Positions 11,481 to 22,822 of a DNA stretch of 64,000 nt are shown here, one piece after another; within the stretch, counting starts at the first letter, position 1; each line of letters starts with the position of its first letter. Below the pieces are notes generated by a model. It worked only from the letters and a program-made list of their open reading frames with translations. It was not told the DNA's origin and did not search any database. The DNA is from Euborellia annulipes (taxonomy: Eukaryota > Arthropoda > Insecta > Dermaptera > Anisolabididae), in the NCBI GenBank assembly GCA_023213315.1, contig JAKCPI010031750.1, positions 1 through 64,000 of the forward strand. The letters run 5' to 3'. Both the position numbers and the translations under genes were made by a program.

Positions 11481-11860
11481 AGTACTAGTCCGCGAGGTTT
11501 CCCAAAAACGAGACCTAGTGTTTTCTTTACAGGAAAAAGTAGGCCTATATATTTGAAATTTGAAAGAAATCGTCAAAGGAAATAATGGGAAAATTGAAAA
11601 AAATCTTAAGTACATCAGTAAAGTAGTAGTACTTGAAGTTATCCAAAAACAAGACCTAGCGTAATTTGTTTTGTCTACAGGAAAAAGTATTGAAATTTGA
11701 AAGAAATTTTTAAAGCGAATTTTGGGAAAATTGACAAAATCTTAAAAAAGTACATGAGTTAAGTACTAGTACCCGAATTTTCTTAAAGATGAGACCTAGG
11801 GCAATTTCATTTTCCTAGCAAAAATAGTATATATTTAAAATTTGAAAAAAAAATCGTTAG
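11478..11860. repeat. Three diverged ~140-bp tandem units
   Basis: The block GTACTAGT...AAAAACGAGACCTAG...TTTACAGGAAAAAGTA...GAAATTTGAAAGAAAT recurs three times, with the GAGACCTAG motif near 11509, 11651 and 11788. The unit resembles the GTACTAGTAC part of family F, so the array probably grew from an F segment. Confidence 0.65.
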
Positions 11861-11904
11861 AGCTGTTTTCGATGTGCTGACAAAGAAACGTTCATTGCTC
11901 ATTT

Positions 11905-12330
11905 AATAGTATTAGATGAAATGTAATAAACATTTAATATGAAATATCTTAAACATTTCTAAGTAAATTTGACACAAATCCATATCATTTTAATAAATAA
12001 TTACAATTTAAATAAAACAAAGACAAAAATGTCGAAATTTCTAAAATTTTAAAAATAATCTTTCCATTTCAGTTTTTATCTGTCTATTTTATTGAAAATT
12101 CTTATAAAAACAAAATTTGTAATTAATATTCAACAAAACATATCAAGATTATGTTGATTTGTCCCTAAAATTGATCTTTATTTTATTTAAATTGTATTAA
12201 ATTGATTAAAATGATTTGTATTTGTGTTAAATTTACTTAGAAATGTATAAGATATTTCATATTAAATATTTCTAAGCTCATTAAGGTAGATTTGAAGAGG
12301 AAGCAAAAATGTTGCACTATTTTTAGTGTA
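11905..12330. mobile_element. Family A MITE with degraded ends
   Basis: Contains both inner arms (AAACATTTAATATGAAATAT and TTTCATATTAAATATTTC) and ends near TTTTTAGTGTA. The extreme TIRs have decayed. Confidence 0.65.
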
Positions 12331-13147
12331 TATTAGCAATTTAAATGAGTTCCTCTTGTAAGCAAATTAATGAGATGTTTCTTATGATATAAAGACGAGA
12401 CAATCTCCTCTTCTTGATCCCCTTGCAGCATATTTAAAAATCTTAACGAGTTAATTGGATTAGTTAATAGTTGATGGCGGTGGTTAGTGTGTTTTTATGG
12501 GTGCTACAATAGAGAGACCCCCTTCATAAGAGCTCATTAAAATTCTCCCTTATTATAATCGTAAAAAGACTTAAGCCCACTAATTCCATTAATATTTCCC
12601 TCGGCTTAAGAGCTTAATGTCTATTAAAATAAATACCAACACAACGCTAAGTCAATATTTGATTATTAACACCCTCCGGACTCACGAGTTCCCCGAGTTA
12701 AGACTGGGAAAAGATCGTAAAATGTATTTTTCTTATAAATGTAATTGAGAATCCAATTCGATCCATAAACTTCCCCATCCCCATCCCCTTCCACACACAT
12801 GTTCATTCTCTCGATTTCGATCCCATTTGTCGAAACTGTTTACTTGTTACAATCGTAAAATTGCATTTGTTCTCTCTGGTTTTGTGGTGTTAACGTTATT
12901 TTATTTTATTACTACATAAATATTTCACACAAATACAAATTGCAAACATTTTCGATAAGTGGGGATTTTAAATATTTGAAGTGATTTTTTTTTTTCCAAT
13001 TGAATACAATACAATAAAAAAAAATTATAATAATTTTAATTTAAATACCTTTTGTATGAAATTTAATTTGTTATTTGATGAAAAGTAAAATCCATTTTGA
13101 ACCTGTATAGAGGACCTGAGAACCTTTTTTTTCGTTTATAAATTAGA
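12331..13147. other. Gene-free stretch, nothing recognised
   Basis: Looks single-copy within the window. Contains TTAACGTTATTTTATTTTAT-type AT sequence and no convincing open frame. Confidence 0.45.
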
Positions 13148-13276
13148 GATTCATGTCAAAAATTCGATGTCGAGAATGGAAATACACGTTTTGAGCTCCC
13201 ATGAAGTGTATGTCTGTGTGTGTTCAATTTAAAGCATGAAAGAATTGAGCTACGAGGTTTAAATTTTATATTTAAT
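13148..13276 (+). mobile_element. Family F 5' fragment
   Basis: ATTCATGTCAAAAATTCGAT through AATTGAGCTACGAGG matches the left third of family F. Element K1 lies immediately downstream at a TTAA. Confidence 0.65.
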
Positions 13277-13280
13277 TTAA

Positions 13281-14069
13281 GGTTGTTCGGATAGTACCCC
13301 GTAAGTCATAATAGAATCTAAATTTTTTTTTAAATAAAATTAAAAATTTGAATGCCAAAATTCCTTATTATAATTTAGTCGTGACCTATCATAGTTTATA
13401 ATTGTATTAAGTAAATAATTTAATTACAAAAAATAATAAATGAATGACTTTTGACTTGAGCAGTTTTTCACGTAATATAGATCTGGCAACATTACATTCA
13501 TCAGCTGTTTATTTTAAATCTTAAAAGCCTTCAATTTTATTTTATTTAATATATTACAATGTTTAATGCAAATCAGTTTAAACACAATGGACGATTTGCG
13601 AGAAAAAATATCGTAAAATGGAAAAAAAATATAACTGACAGCGAGAAAAGAGTATTATTTTATGCGACGTTGCCAGGACTGGTCTGAGTCTCAATTTTTA
13701 AATATTGGCGACTGTCATTTTGGAGAATTTTTTGACTTTCTTGTTAAAATATCTTTAAAAGATTTCGACAGAAACTTTTGATTTTATTTTTAACGTATTC
13801 CTCGGAGGTGAATTGATAAAAATGTAAGTTTTTTTTTTTTTTTTTTTTTTTACCTATTACAGAGGTGGCTATATAATTCGATATGTGTGGGTTTCGTCGA
13901 CATTCCCCATAGACTACATGTTAAATTTCAATTTTTTAAAAATTAATTACACGATAACCCTTCGTCAGGTCTGCTTCAAAAAATTATTTTATACGTATGA
14001 ATTAGTTATTAATAACATATTAAAAAATTAGCTTTTAATCTTTATAATTTCCTTAATGCCCAAACAACC
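13281..14069 (+). mobile_element. Family K TTAA-target TIR element (copy 1)
   Basis: TTAA duplications at 13277-13280 and 14070-14073 bracket a 789-bp element with ends GGTTGTTCGGATAGTACC and CCCAAACAACC. It shares long internal similarity with 31391-32058 and 40880-42441 (for example ATCTGGCAACAT, ACAATGGACGATTTGCGAG). A TTAA target with ends starting G suggests a Kolobok- or piggyBac-type non-autonomous element. No transposase frame. Confidence 0.8.
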
Positions 14070-14511
14070 TTAAAATAAGTTTATGAATAAGGAATAAATA
14101 AAGAAATTTTAAGGAATAAAAATCATAAAGGTTTTTCACACTCTTCTCTGATGAGGTCACGTAGCGTTTTATCATAAATTTCAATTTTTTTTTTTTCCTA
14201 TTCTCTTTGCTTTTTACTTTAGAAGGGTAGTAATATTTTCACATTTTAAATGGAAGATATTTCTAAATTTTCTGTCAATGAAAAGTATCAATATGTCTTT
14301 TTTCCTGGTTTGCTGGTGAGTGAGTGATGGACCCAGATGACAGACAGGTCCAGCCCTTTACGCGTCCTTATCTCCGCTCCTTGTCTTTGATATCCCTTCA
14401 TTTGATTAGCGGCCATCACAAGGCTTTTAGCTCGATTCTCAACCGATGATCCATGCAAGAAGGAATATCCTATCCTCTCTCTTCTTTTTCTATTGTTGAT
14501 ATTCTAATTTA

Positions 14512-15712
14512 CACTCCGCGTATAAAAAAAAAAAAAAAGTAACACTTTGTTCCTACTCAAAAAGAATCTATTAATGATATTGTAATTTATTAAACATTTG
14601 ATATGAAATATCTTAAACATTTCTAAGTAAATTTAACACAAATCCATATCATTTTAATAAATAATTACAATTTAAATAAAACAAAGACAAAAATGTCGAA
14701 ATATTTTTTTATTAACGACAAATTTCTAAAATAATCTTTCCATTTCAGTTTTTCTCTGTCTATTTTATTGGAAATTCTTATAAAAACAAAATTTTTATTT
14801 ATTAATAATATCCAACAAAATATATTGGTTGATTTCAGGGTGGTTCGATTAAAACTAGGGTGGTTAAAACCACAGATTAAAACCGGTTTTAACCGTCCTA
14901 GTTTTAATATAATTTTGACCAGTGGTTTTTATTGAAATAAACAAATAAATTTCATATAGTATGCTTATATTTTCGGGAAAATTACATAATTACATAAAAC
15001 ATAAATGTAAGATCTAAAAAACAACATACAAAAATTAATTTTTGATGAGCCGCAGGGACATCGTCCAATATCCAGATGTTCGGTAGGTGAAATTAAAAAT
15101 TCTTTGATTAATTTTTTAATATTTTATTAAAAGTTTTGGCTGACAAATTCCAAGATGTTGGCTTAAGATAAAGCATGGATTATGTAAAAAAGTTTAAGGC
15201 TCTGACGATGATTCCTCCGGGATCGAAACTGTGTAAATTTGCAAATAACAGTCAGTCAAAACTTTTAATAAAATATTAAAAATTAATTAACGAATTTTTA
15301 ATTTCACCTACCGAACATCTGGATATTTGACGGTGTCACTGGGGCTCATCAAGAATTAAATATTGAAGTTCTCCGTCTCAGAATGCCGAAAAATAATAAC
15401 TTACAAATAACTAAACTTAAATTTTCTATTTACAGGAATATCGGACCAATAGTTTCAGTGTCCTGGTCAAAATCTGAAAAAGTTTTTTTTTTTTATTTAC
15501 CACTTTGGTTGATTTTTCCCTCAAATTGAAAATCAACATATTTTCTTATTTTATTTAAATTGTATTAAATTGATTTGTATTTGTGTTAAATTTACTTAGA
15601 AATGTTTAAGATATTTCATATTAAATGTTTAAATTAGAGTATCATTAAGGTAGATTAGAACAGGGCTTCTTAATAAGTAACTAAAAGTTACGTTTTTTTT
15701 GACGCGCAAGTG
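14512..15712. mobile_element. Family A MITE split by a hAT element
   Basis: TA-CACTCCGCGTATAAAA at the left and GACGCGCAAGTG-TA at the right bound a family A copy. Its middle (TGTTGATTTGTCCCTC in other copies) is interrupted at 14836 by a 672-bp hAT-type element. Confidence 0.82.
14836..15507. mobile_element. hAT-type MITE with 8-bp duplication
   Basis: An exact 8-bp repeat GTTGATTT (14828-14835 and 15508-15515) flanks CAGGGTGGT...ACCACTTTG ends. The uninterrupted target is visible in other family A copies. Inside is a ~300-bp palindrome (about 15044-15352) with arms containing CCAGATGTTCGGTAGGTG. Near the left end is a self-complementary TTAAAACCGGTTTTAA. No transposase. Confidence 0.9.
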
Positions 15713-15741
15713 TATTTCAATGTTAATGAAATTAATTTTTT

Positions 15742-16414
15742 TCTTTCTCTTCCTATGTATATATGTAATATATATATAGAGAGAAAGTATTGGATTCATG
15801 TCAAAAATTGATGTCGAGATTTTGATGGATATACACGTTTTGGGTCCCCTGAATCCAAAAAGTGGTTTTCGGACATGGTCTGTCTGTGTGTGTGTCTGTG
15901 TGTCTGTCTGTCGTGTGTGTGTCTGTGAACAAAATATCTCAAGAACGAAAAGAGCTAGGAGGTTGAAATTATATTTAAGTTAGGCACCCCATGGGACGTG
16001 ACACGAAGCTTTGAACAAAATCGACCAAAGAGTACTAGTACTTTACTGATTCACTTTTCAGTTTTTTCAATTTTCTCTAAATTTGCTCCAACGATTTTTT
16101 TTAAATTCAAAAATCAATTATTTTTTTAGATTCTCTTTAAAATGTATATTCTTATTTTGTGATTGAAATCTTCTGAAGACCACTTTACTCTTGTACTCCA
16201 TTGAAAAGATAGGAGAAATGGTTGCCATGGTAACAAAATATAAATATTTTCCCAAACTTATAAATTTTACATCTTGAATTCAAATGTACCCTACTGTCGG
16301 TAACTAAATATATCTCAACACAAAAAATCTGGTGTGACAAGCACAGTTCACAACTTTCGATTACCGAAGGTAAGAGAAAGTTGTGTGCTGTGCGCCATCA
16401 CACCAGATTTTTTT
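15742..16414 (+). mobile_element. Family F element, full length
   Basis: The left hairpin (CTTTCTCTTCC...AGAGAGAAAGTATTGG) and right hairpin (AAAAAATCTGGTGTGAC ... TCACACCAGATTTTTT) are both present, with the body uninterrupted. Inner stem CAACTTTCGATTACCGAAGG / GTAAGAGAAAGTTG. A GT/CTGT microsatellite lies at about 15875-15930. An open frame at 15798-15983 runs through this repeat and is not a gene. Confidence 0.8.
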
Positions 16415-17174
16415 TTAATAAAAACATTTTTCTCTTGTCTGTACATTTTCATCTCTTTTTTTTTATTTTTAAATTTTCATATTTTTATCAAATTGATATT
16501 TTATTTAAATTTTTTTTTAAAATATAACACCATAGACTATAAAAATTTAATATTCTTCCACATGATTAGAATCTTAGTCTCTCGCCTCTAGTTTAATTTA
16601 GGTCAACTTAAATAAATGTCTGTATTATATCCTAATCGTGAGCGATCACCGTAGGTTTTGATTTATGAACGTAAAGGCCAAGCAGTTTTACAACTCAAAT
16701 AGAGTGGATTTATTTTTGTTGATTACAAATATAGAGATAACAGTGCAAACAGGTCACGCATATTATTTTTTTGTATAATTTGTGAATTTCTTTTTTTTTT
16801 TTTTATTTGTGGTTATGATTAAAAATGTGTGATTTTAGTTTTTAAACATGTTTTAGAGTCATTTGTTTGTTTACAATCGAGTGGAACGTTTGGCTATTTA
16901 AATTTTTTTTTTTTTTAATGTAATAAAAAGTTATCTAGGAAATAAATTAATAATACAGGCGAGAAAATTTATTTTTTTTTAACCGTCTCTCAGTCAGGCG
17001 ATGTTGAATTAAACTCATGCTCTATTGAAATGTGGCGATTGGATGCCTGACTACAGGGATGTTGTGGCACTTGAGCCTCAATTGAGGCTTTTTGAAGATC
17101 AGGTTATTAGTGAAATGGTCGATTCATCTTTCACAAAAATCCAGAATTTGCCCATTGGAAAGCATTGAGTTTTG
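16415..17174. other. Gene-free low-complexity stretch
   Basis: T-rich, including long poly-T runs near 16790 and 16905. No element assigned. Confidence 0.45.
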
Positions 17175-17578
17175 TCTTAGAAATTTTTCTTCGAATTTAT
17201 AATATAAAATGAATTTATTATGAAATTTCAAAAAAAAGCCGGAGGTTTTCTAAAAAAGCCGGAAGGTTGGCAGCACTGGTCCGATATGGAAAAAAATAAA
17301 AAAAATTTATTATATAACAATTTTTATTATTTTACATTTGAGGGATTTAATTATGTTAGGGAAAATTAATTAAAATAATTAAATCCCTCAAATGTAAAAT
17401 AATAAAAATTGTTATATAATAAATTTTTTAATTTTTTTTTTCCATTGAGAAATCGGGGATGGGACCAGTGCTGCCAACCTTCCGGCTTTTTTAGACAACC
17501 TCCGGCTCTCTGGCTTTTTTTTGAAATTTCATAATAAATTCATTTTATATTATAGATTCGGAGAAAAATTTCTAAAAA
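17175..17578. repeat. Near-perfect 400-bp palindrome
   Basis: Two ~190-bp arms are inverted around about 17370: TTTATTATGAAATTTC, AAAAGCCGGAAGGTTGGCAG and AAATCCCTCAAATGTAAAAT each recur as complements. The motif CCAGTGCTGCCAACC on the inner flank of the right arm resembles ends of some arthropod DNA transposons, so this may be a foldback or head-to-head element pair. Confidence 0.85.
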
Positions 17579-17668
17579 GAAAAGGTTGAATGATATGGAT
17601 TTTGTATAGAAAATTTCTCCGGCTTTTTTTTGTCAGCATCTTCCTTCTAGAAACGGAAAAGGCGCTGG

Positions 17669-18491
17669 AAAAGTCGATTTTCTATTTCGGAATCGACTTG
17701 ATAATTTTCGATTCTTGGAATCGATTAATCATTTCTGAAAGTCAACTTTTTAAAAACTCTCTAACTCGTGCTTAGGAGATTACTCAGTGAATATTAAATA
17801 TATTTATTTATTTATAATATAAGATTTATAAACATTGTATTAAATACAACATACACAAATATTGTTTTCAATATTTTTATAAAAGAATATTCTATCCAGA
17901 AATTTTGCTCAGGGGCCCACATCTTGTGGGTACGTGGATGGCGACCACGAGCTGCCCGAGCTGGGACAGGCAGTACTTCAGTTCTTTGTATGTCTGTCTC
18001 TATCTTCCTCTTTTCAACAGGCGTCAGGCCGACCTGTTCTATTTCTTCAGGTCGCAAAAACGCATGATAGGTTTGGAGGGAGGGAGGTTAAGTGAGGTAC
18101 GCCGACCCCGCATCGCGAGAATAAGGCGTGGACAGAAGATGAAGAGTCTATCCAGATATTCACGTGTTATGCCATCGAACATTGAAATAAAAAATGGAAG
18201 TTGAGTATCAAAATAAAATATTAAAATTGAGGAATTAAGAATGCCACAAATGTTCACTAACCGATCTTAGAAAACGTGTTGATTGATGTGTTATGTGTAG
18301 GTTTTCAAAGAAAGATGAAAGTCAATCAATGAAAACGTTACAAACTATATTACCATCGGATACTAAGTATTGTAAGAAAAAAGTCGAGTGAGAATCGATT
18401 CTAATCGACTTGAGAGTTTCAACTCGATTCTAAAAAGTCGATTATTTTCAGTAAAAGATCGATTCTTGATTAAAGTCAGAGTCGACTTTTC
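17669..18491 (+). mobile_element. Family G element interrupted by SINE3
   Basis: Runs from GGAAAAGTCGATTTT to GAGTCGACTTTTCCATCTC, with the family body on both sides of a retroposon at 17905-18146. Inverted AAGTCGA ends and internal AATCGATT motifs match 5595-6820, 21544-22822 and 58856-59304. Confidence 0.75.
17905..18146 (+). mobile_element. SINE3-like retroposon, second copy
   Basis: Same 5' start (TTGCTCAGGGGCCCAC) and body as 907-1147, ending in a GAAGATGAAG tail. Flanked by 14-bp repeats TCTATCCAGAAATT (17891-17904) and TCTATCCAGATATT (18147-18160), one mismatch. The target is family G sequence, seen uninterrupted near 22067. Confidence 0.85.
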
Positions 18492-19043
18492 CATCTCTAT
18501 GCTGGCCGTTGCGCATTGCACTGTGCGTTAATTCTCACGATATATATATATATATTTTTTTTAATAATATATGTATTTTTATTGCCTGAAAATTTGCGGC
18601 ACTTGAGGGTCCACCGAGGAGAGGACACCACGGGCACGAATCCCGCCGAAGGCGGCTTTTCTATTTTGGAATTATTTACTTAATAAAGAGTTTTTACCTT
18701 TCAAGCTAATTTCACCGTGAAATTTATTTATTTAATTAAAATTTCAAAAAATATTTCATAATTTTAATCTAAGATAAATGCTTTTTGTTTTCTCTCTCTC
18801 TCACTCGCTTATTTATTCAATTATAAACATTCCTGAATATAATAAAAGACTAGAGAGAAAGGAAAGGATGCGTAGCGTAACTATGTAAAATGAAATCATT
18901 ATGTGTGAAAACATAAAAGAGCTTAACAAACAAAAACAATCAATTAATTATACATTTTTCTTCTAATTGTATTTTTATAATATAACTAGCTGGTGCAGCT
19001 AGTGGGCGGTGCGCCCACTTTTAATCGGCCACTCGGGTTTTTG
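18492..19043. other. Gene-free stretch
   Basis: Contains a TA microsatellite near 18540 and a GC-richer patch at 18595-18655 (CCCGCCGAAGGCGGC hairpin). That patch resembles a Helitron 3' hairpin, but no CTAG terminus follows. Confidence 0.4.
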
Positions 19044-19474
19044 CATCAAAAATTTTTTGATTTAATAAAAAAAAATTGTTTAGGAAGCATATTTCCTACA
19101 CAAAAACATACTAAATCTTTGCAAAACCATTTACAAATGTATTGTAATTTTCGAAAGCCGTTTGAAAATTAGAATGAAAATGTATTGTAATTTTAGAATG
19201 ACATTTGAAAATTAGAGTGTAAATGTGTGGTAATTTTAGAATTCCTAAACTGCTTTCGAGAAAAAAATACAATTTTTAACGAAAAATACTATACAATGTT
19301 TGTAAAATTACAATACATACTCTATTTTTCGAAGAAAATTGTAATTTTAAAATGTTTTTTTGTTGTAAACATTTGTAAATTTAGTAGATAAATGCATAGT
19401 AGATATCATTTACAAGGGAAATTTGTAAATTTAGTATTCCAAAACACACTAAAATTAAGATTTTTTTTACAGTG
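19044..19474 (+). mobile_element. Family B MITE
   Basis: The body is complete (TTTAGGAAGCATATTTCC ... AACACACTAAAATTAAG) and ends TTTTTTTTACAGTG-TA. The left end is degraded (CATCAAAAATTTTTTG for CACTGTAAAAAATTTTTTG). AT-rich and non-coding. Confidence 0.8.
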
Positions 19475-19542
19475 TAGAAATAGGATCTGTTTTTTTTTTC
19501 TCAATGTGAGTATAATTAGTGTTCTCTATTCAGCCAAAAGTA

Positions 19543-19950
19543 TACTGTAAAAAAGAAATCTTAATTTTAGTGTGTTTTGGAATACTAAATTTACAAATTT
19601 CCTTTTTAAATGATAACTACTATGCATTTATCTACTAAATTTACAATTTTATGCGTTCAAATATTTACAACAAAAAAACATTTTAAAATTACAATTTTCT
19701 TCAAAAAATAGAGTTTGTATTGTAATTTTACATACATAGTATAGTAATTTTCGTTAAAAATTGAATTTTTTTTCGAAAGCATTTTGGGAATTCTAAAATT
19801 ACCACAAAATTGCACTCTAATTTTCAAACGGCTTACGAAAATTACAATACATTTGTAAATGGTTTTTGCAAAGACTAAATTTAGTATATTTTTGTTAATG
19901 TTATTTACTTCATACACAATTGTAAAATTACCGAAATATTTTTTGCAGTG
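19543..19950 (-). mobile_element. Family B MITE, inverted partner
   Basis: The same element in reverse, TACTGTAAAAAAGAAATC to TTTTTTGCAGTG with TA at both sides. It lies 68 bp from the previous copy in opposite orientation, so 19044-19950 forms a large inverted repeat. Confidence 0.8.
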
Positions 19951-20533
19951 TATTCATTGGCTAGAGAGCTTAGAGAAATTATATTAATTTATTTTTTAAA
20001 ATGTTTTTTGATAAGATTGATTAATTAATTTGAAAAGTTTTGTCTGTATAAACAAATATAGATGCATTTGTTGAGCTTAAATGCACTTGGCCTTTCTAAA
20101 CTTTATGGTTGTTTCTTTGACCGATAGGGTGCACTGCTAGAGTGGATACTTTTGACTGATTCAGTTGGAGATTTGCTCTACTATGTAAAAGTTCTTGTTT
20201 TTGGAAAAATTCGTGGTAGATAATAAAAAACTAGCATTGCCACTCAATTTAGGCGTGTGTTTCAAGTAAAAAAAAAATTTCCTTCATCAAGAATCTTACC
20301 AAGGAGAGATTCCCCCCCCCCCCTCTATATTCACTGCTAATTGAAAACTAACTAAATTAAAATTTCATTTCAACTGTCAAGGATGTGTAGCTCCACATCC
20401 ACTAAACGAGATTTTCTAAACCACTTTTTTTTTCTCAATTTCGATTTTATAAAAAATCATGAATACTAAATTTTTCTATATAAACAACCCTTCGGGTGTT
20501 TTCGGGAATTAAAGAAAATAAAAAAATAGATTG
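19951..20533. other. Gene-free stretch, nothing recognised
   Basis: A C-run occurs at about 20310-20323. No element or gene signal. Confidence 0.45.
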
Positions 20534-20672
20534 TTAAAAAAATCTGGTGTGACTGATCGCACAGCAGACAGCTTTCTTTTACCTTCGGTAATCGAAAGTC
20601 GTGTTTTGTGCTGTCACACCAGATTTTTTGTGTCGGGATATATTTAGTTTCCACTGATATATTAGAATTTTT
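20534..20672 (-). mobile_element. Family F terminal hairpin fragment
   Basis: AAAAAATCTGGTGTGAC ... TCACACCAGATTTTTTGTG plus a short adjoining stretch. The body is lost after about 20672. Confidence 0.7.
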
Positions 20673-21121
20673 TTATCATATATTTTTAAAAGAATTAACT
20701 GAGTGAAGAGAGTGCGCTGTCTATCACTTGCGAATTAGAATAATTTAATGAAAAAGAGAAAAGAAAAAAAAATATAATAAAATTTTTCTTTTAATATTAG
20801 CAAAGTTTACCTAAGAGCTAAAAGAGAGAGAGGATGATCGTCTGGCTTCTTTTGTTTTTGTTATTGTTGTTGTTCTGATGGAAGAGAAAGAAAGAGGAGG
20901 GAAAATAACTTTGCTGTTGTTATTTCAATTTCACTCTACCTTTTTTTTTTTTTTTTGTTTTGTTTTAAATATTATGTAGAGGGTGGGTAGCACCGGAGAG
21001 TCAACGTGTTGAACGTCTCCCTTTATTTGAATATATATGAGGGGTTGAGAGCAAAAGTGAGTCAAGTCCACTTTTTACTCTTTTGAGAAAAAAATTAATG
21101 AAAGTTTAAGCCTTTTATTTA
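20673..21121. other. Gene-free stretch, nothing recognised
   Basis: GA-rich and GTT-rich tracts near 20825-20900. No element assigned. Confidence 0.4.
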
Positions 21122-21193
21122 ACTGCCTGTCCCAGCTCGGGCAGCTCGTGGTCGCCATCCACCTACCCTCAAGATGTAGGTCCCTGAGCGAAA
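21122..21193 (-). mobile_element. SINE3-like 5' fragment
   Basis: On the minus strand GCTCAGGGACCTACATCTTG through GAGCTGGGACAGGCAGT matches the first ~75 bp of the retroposon at 17905. The rest is absent. Confidence 0.7.
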
Positions 21194-21770
21194 TTCCTCT
21201 TAAAATATACAACATTTATTTATTTTACATCTCAGTCAATCATTAAGAACTTAAATTATACTTTATCTAAATACACATTTTAAATTTTATATTCAGATAA
21301 TAATATTTAAATATAGCTGTAAAAATTCAAAAGCTTTGGAAAATATTGACAGAATATTATTTGAATTCTTAAAAAAATAAAGGTTGGAGAAATCTGACGA
21401 AGAGAAAAAAGGGAATTTGAAAGAAAGAGGAAGATTATTTTTTATATAACTTTTAATGTAACTATGCAACAATTGTAAGGCCAGGGCTGCTGAACGCCCT
21501 GAAGCATAAATAAATAAATATCTCGGATGTGAAAATGGCTGTGAAAAGTCGATTTTTGATTTGGAAATCGACTTGATATTATTCGATTCTCGGAATCGAT
21601 TAATCATTTCTGAAAGTCGAATTTTCGACTTTAAAGTCTACTTTTTAAAAACTCTATAGCTCGTGTTTAGGAGATACTCTGTAAATATTAAATATATTTA
21701 TTTATAATATAGTTATTGTAACATTTTATTAAATACAACACACACAAATATTGTTTTCAATATTGTTATC

Positions 21771-22045
21771 GCCCTCGGGGCTTGGTGTAGATGTTAGCGT
21801 GCTAACCTCGTATACCAAACGTTGCGGGTTCGGACCCCAGGCAGTCCGATGGTTTTATTTAAGCCACTTGGATACCAAATGGCTTAAATAAGAATGCCTG
21901 GACCCTAAATAAATATATATTATATAAATACGAGTATCGTTTAAAGTCTTAAATGGCCTAAGTTGCCGAAAAGACTGTGTGTATTTGTGTGTGAATGTGA
22001 GTGTGAATGAGAAAAAAGTGTGAGTGTTTAAAAAAAAAAAAAAAA
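21771..22045 (+). mobile_element. tRNA-derived SINE (SINE1)
   Basis: The head is tRNA-like with a pol III A box (TGGTGTAGATG, 21783-21793) and B box (GGTTCGGACCC, 21827-21837). The body contains a self-complementary AAGCCACTTGGATACCAAAT segment and GGCCTAAGTTGCCGAAAAGA, followed by a GTGTGAATGTGAGTG repeat and an A15 tail. It is not a functional tRNA because the anticodon arm is unpaired. Such SINEs are transcribed by RNA polymerase III and copied by LINE proteins (established for the class). Other copies: 43805, 52207, 53078, 62424. Confidence 0.9.
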
Positions 22046-22146
22046 TTTATCAAAGAATATTCTATCCAGAAATTGCACGTGATTTGGCACCGAATATTAA
22101 AATAAAATTAAAATAAAACATTAAAATTGAGGAATTAAGAATGCCA

Positions 22147-22586
22147 CACTGTAAAAAAAAAAATCTTAATTTTAGTGTGTTTTGGAATACTAAATTTACA
22201 AATTTCCCTTGTAAATGATATCTACTATGCATTTATCTACTAAATTTACAAATGTTTACAACAAAAAAACATTTTAAAATTACAATTTTCTTCGAAAAAT
22301 AGAGTATGTATTGTAATTTTACTAACATTGTATAGTATTTTTCTTTAAAAATTGTATTTTTTCTCGAAAGCAGTTTAGGAATTCTAAAATTACCACACAT
22401 TTACACTCTAATTTTCAAATTTCATTCTAAAATTACAATACATTTTCAATCTAATTTTCAAACGGCTTTCGAAAATTACAATACATTTGTAAATGGTTTT
22501 TGCAAAGATTTACTAAATTTAGTTGTTTTTGTGTCGGAAATATGCTTCCTAATCAATTGTAAAATTACAAAAAAATTTTTACAGTG
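22147..22586 (-). mobile_element. Family B MITE in family G
   Basis: CACTGTAAAAAAAAA to TTTTACAGTG, flanked by CA on both sides (22145-22146, 22587-22588). The uninterrupted host reads GCCACATATG in other G copies, so the 2-bp duplication is CA here rather than TA. Confidence 0.85.
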
Positions 22587-22822
22587 CACATATGTTCACT
22601 AAACGATCTTAGAAAGCGTGTTGATTGGTGTGTTATGTGTAGGCTTTAAAAGAAAGATGAAAGTCAATCAATGAAAACGTTACAAACTATATTACCATCG
22701 GATACTAAGTATTGTAAGAAAAAAGTCGAGTGAGAATCGATTCTAATCGACTTGAAAGAGTTTCAACTCGATTCTAATTTTCAGTAAAAGATCGATTCTT
22801 GATTAAAGTCAGAGTCGACTTT

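Larger units (their letters stand above)
21544..22822 (+). mobile_element. Family G element holding a SINE and a family B MITE
   Basis: Begins AAAAGTCGATTTTTGATTTG and ends GAGTCGACTTTTTCATCTC. The body is interrupted by a tRNA-type SINE (21771-22045) and a family B copy (22147-22586). Confidence 0.78.

Noticed and set aside
15875..15930. Standalone microsatellite locus
   Set aside because: It is an expanded CTGT/GT tract internal to family F, present at the same position in other copies.
18595..18655. rRNA fragment
   Set aside because: The GC patch has a CCCGCCGAAGGCGGC hairpin but no recognisable rRNA sequence; it is closer to a Helitron 3' hairpin.
21771..21845. A functional tRNA gene
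   Set aside because: A and B boxes are present, but the anticodon arm does not pair, the sequence continues into a SINE body and A tail, and the same head occurs in other dispersed copies.
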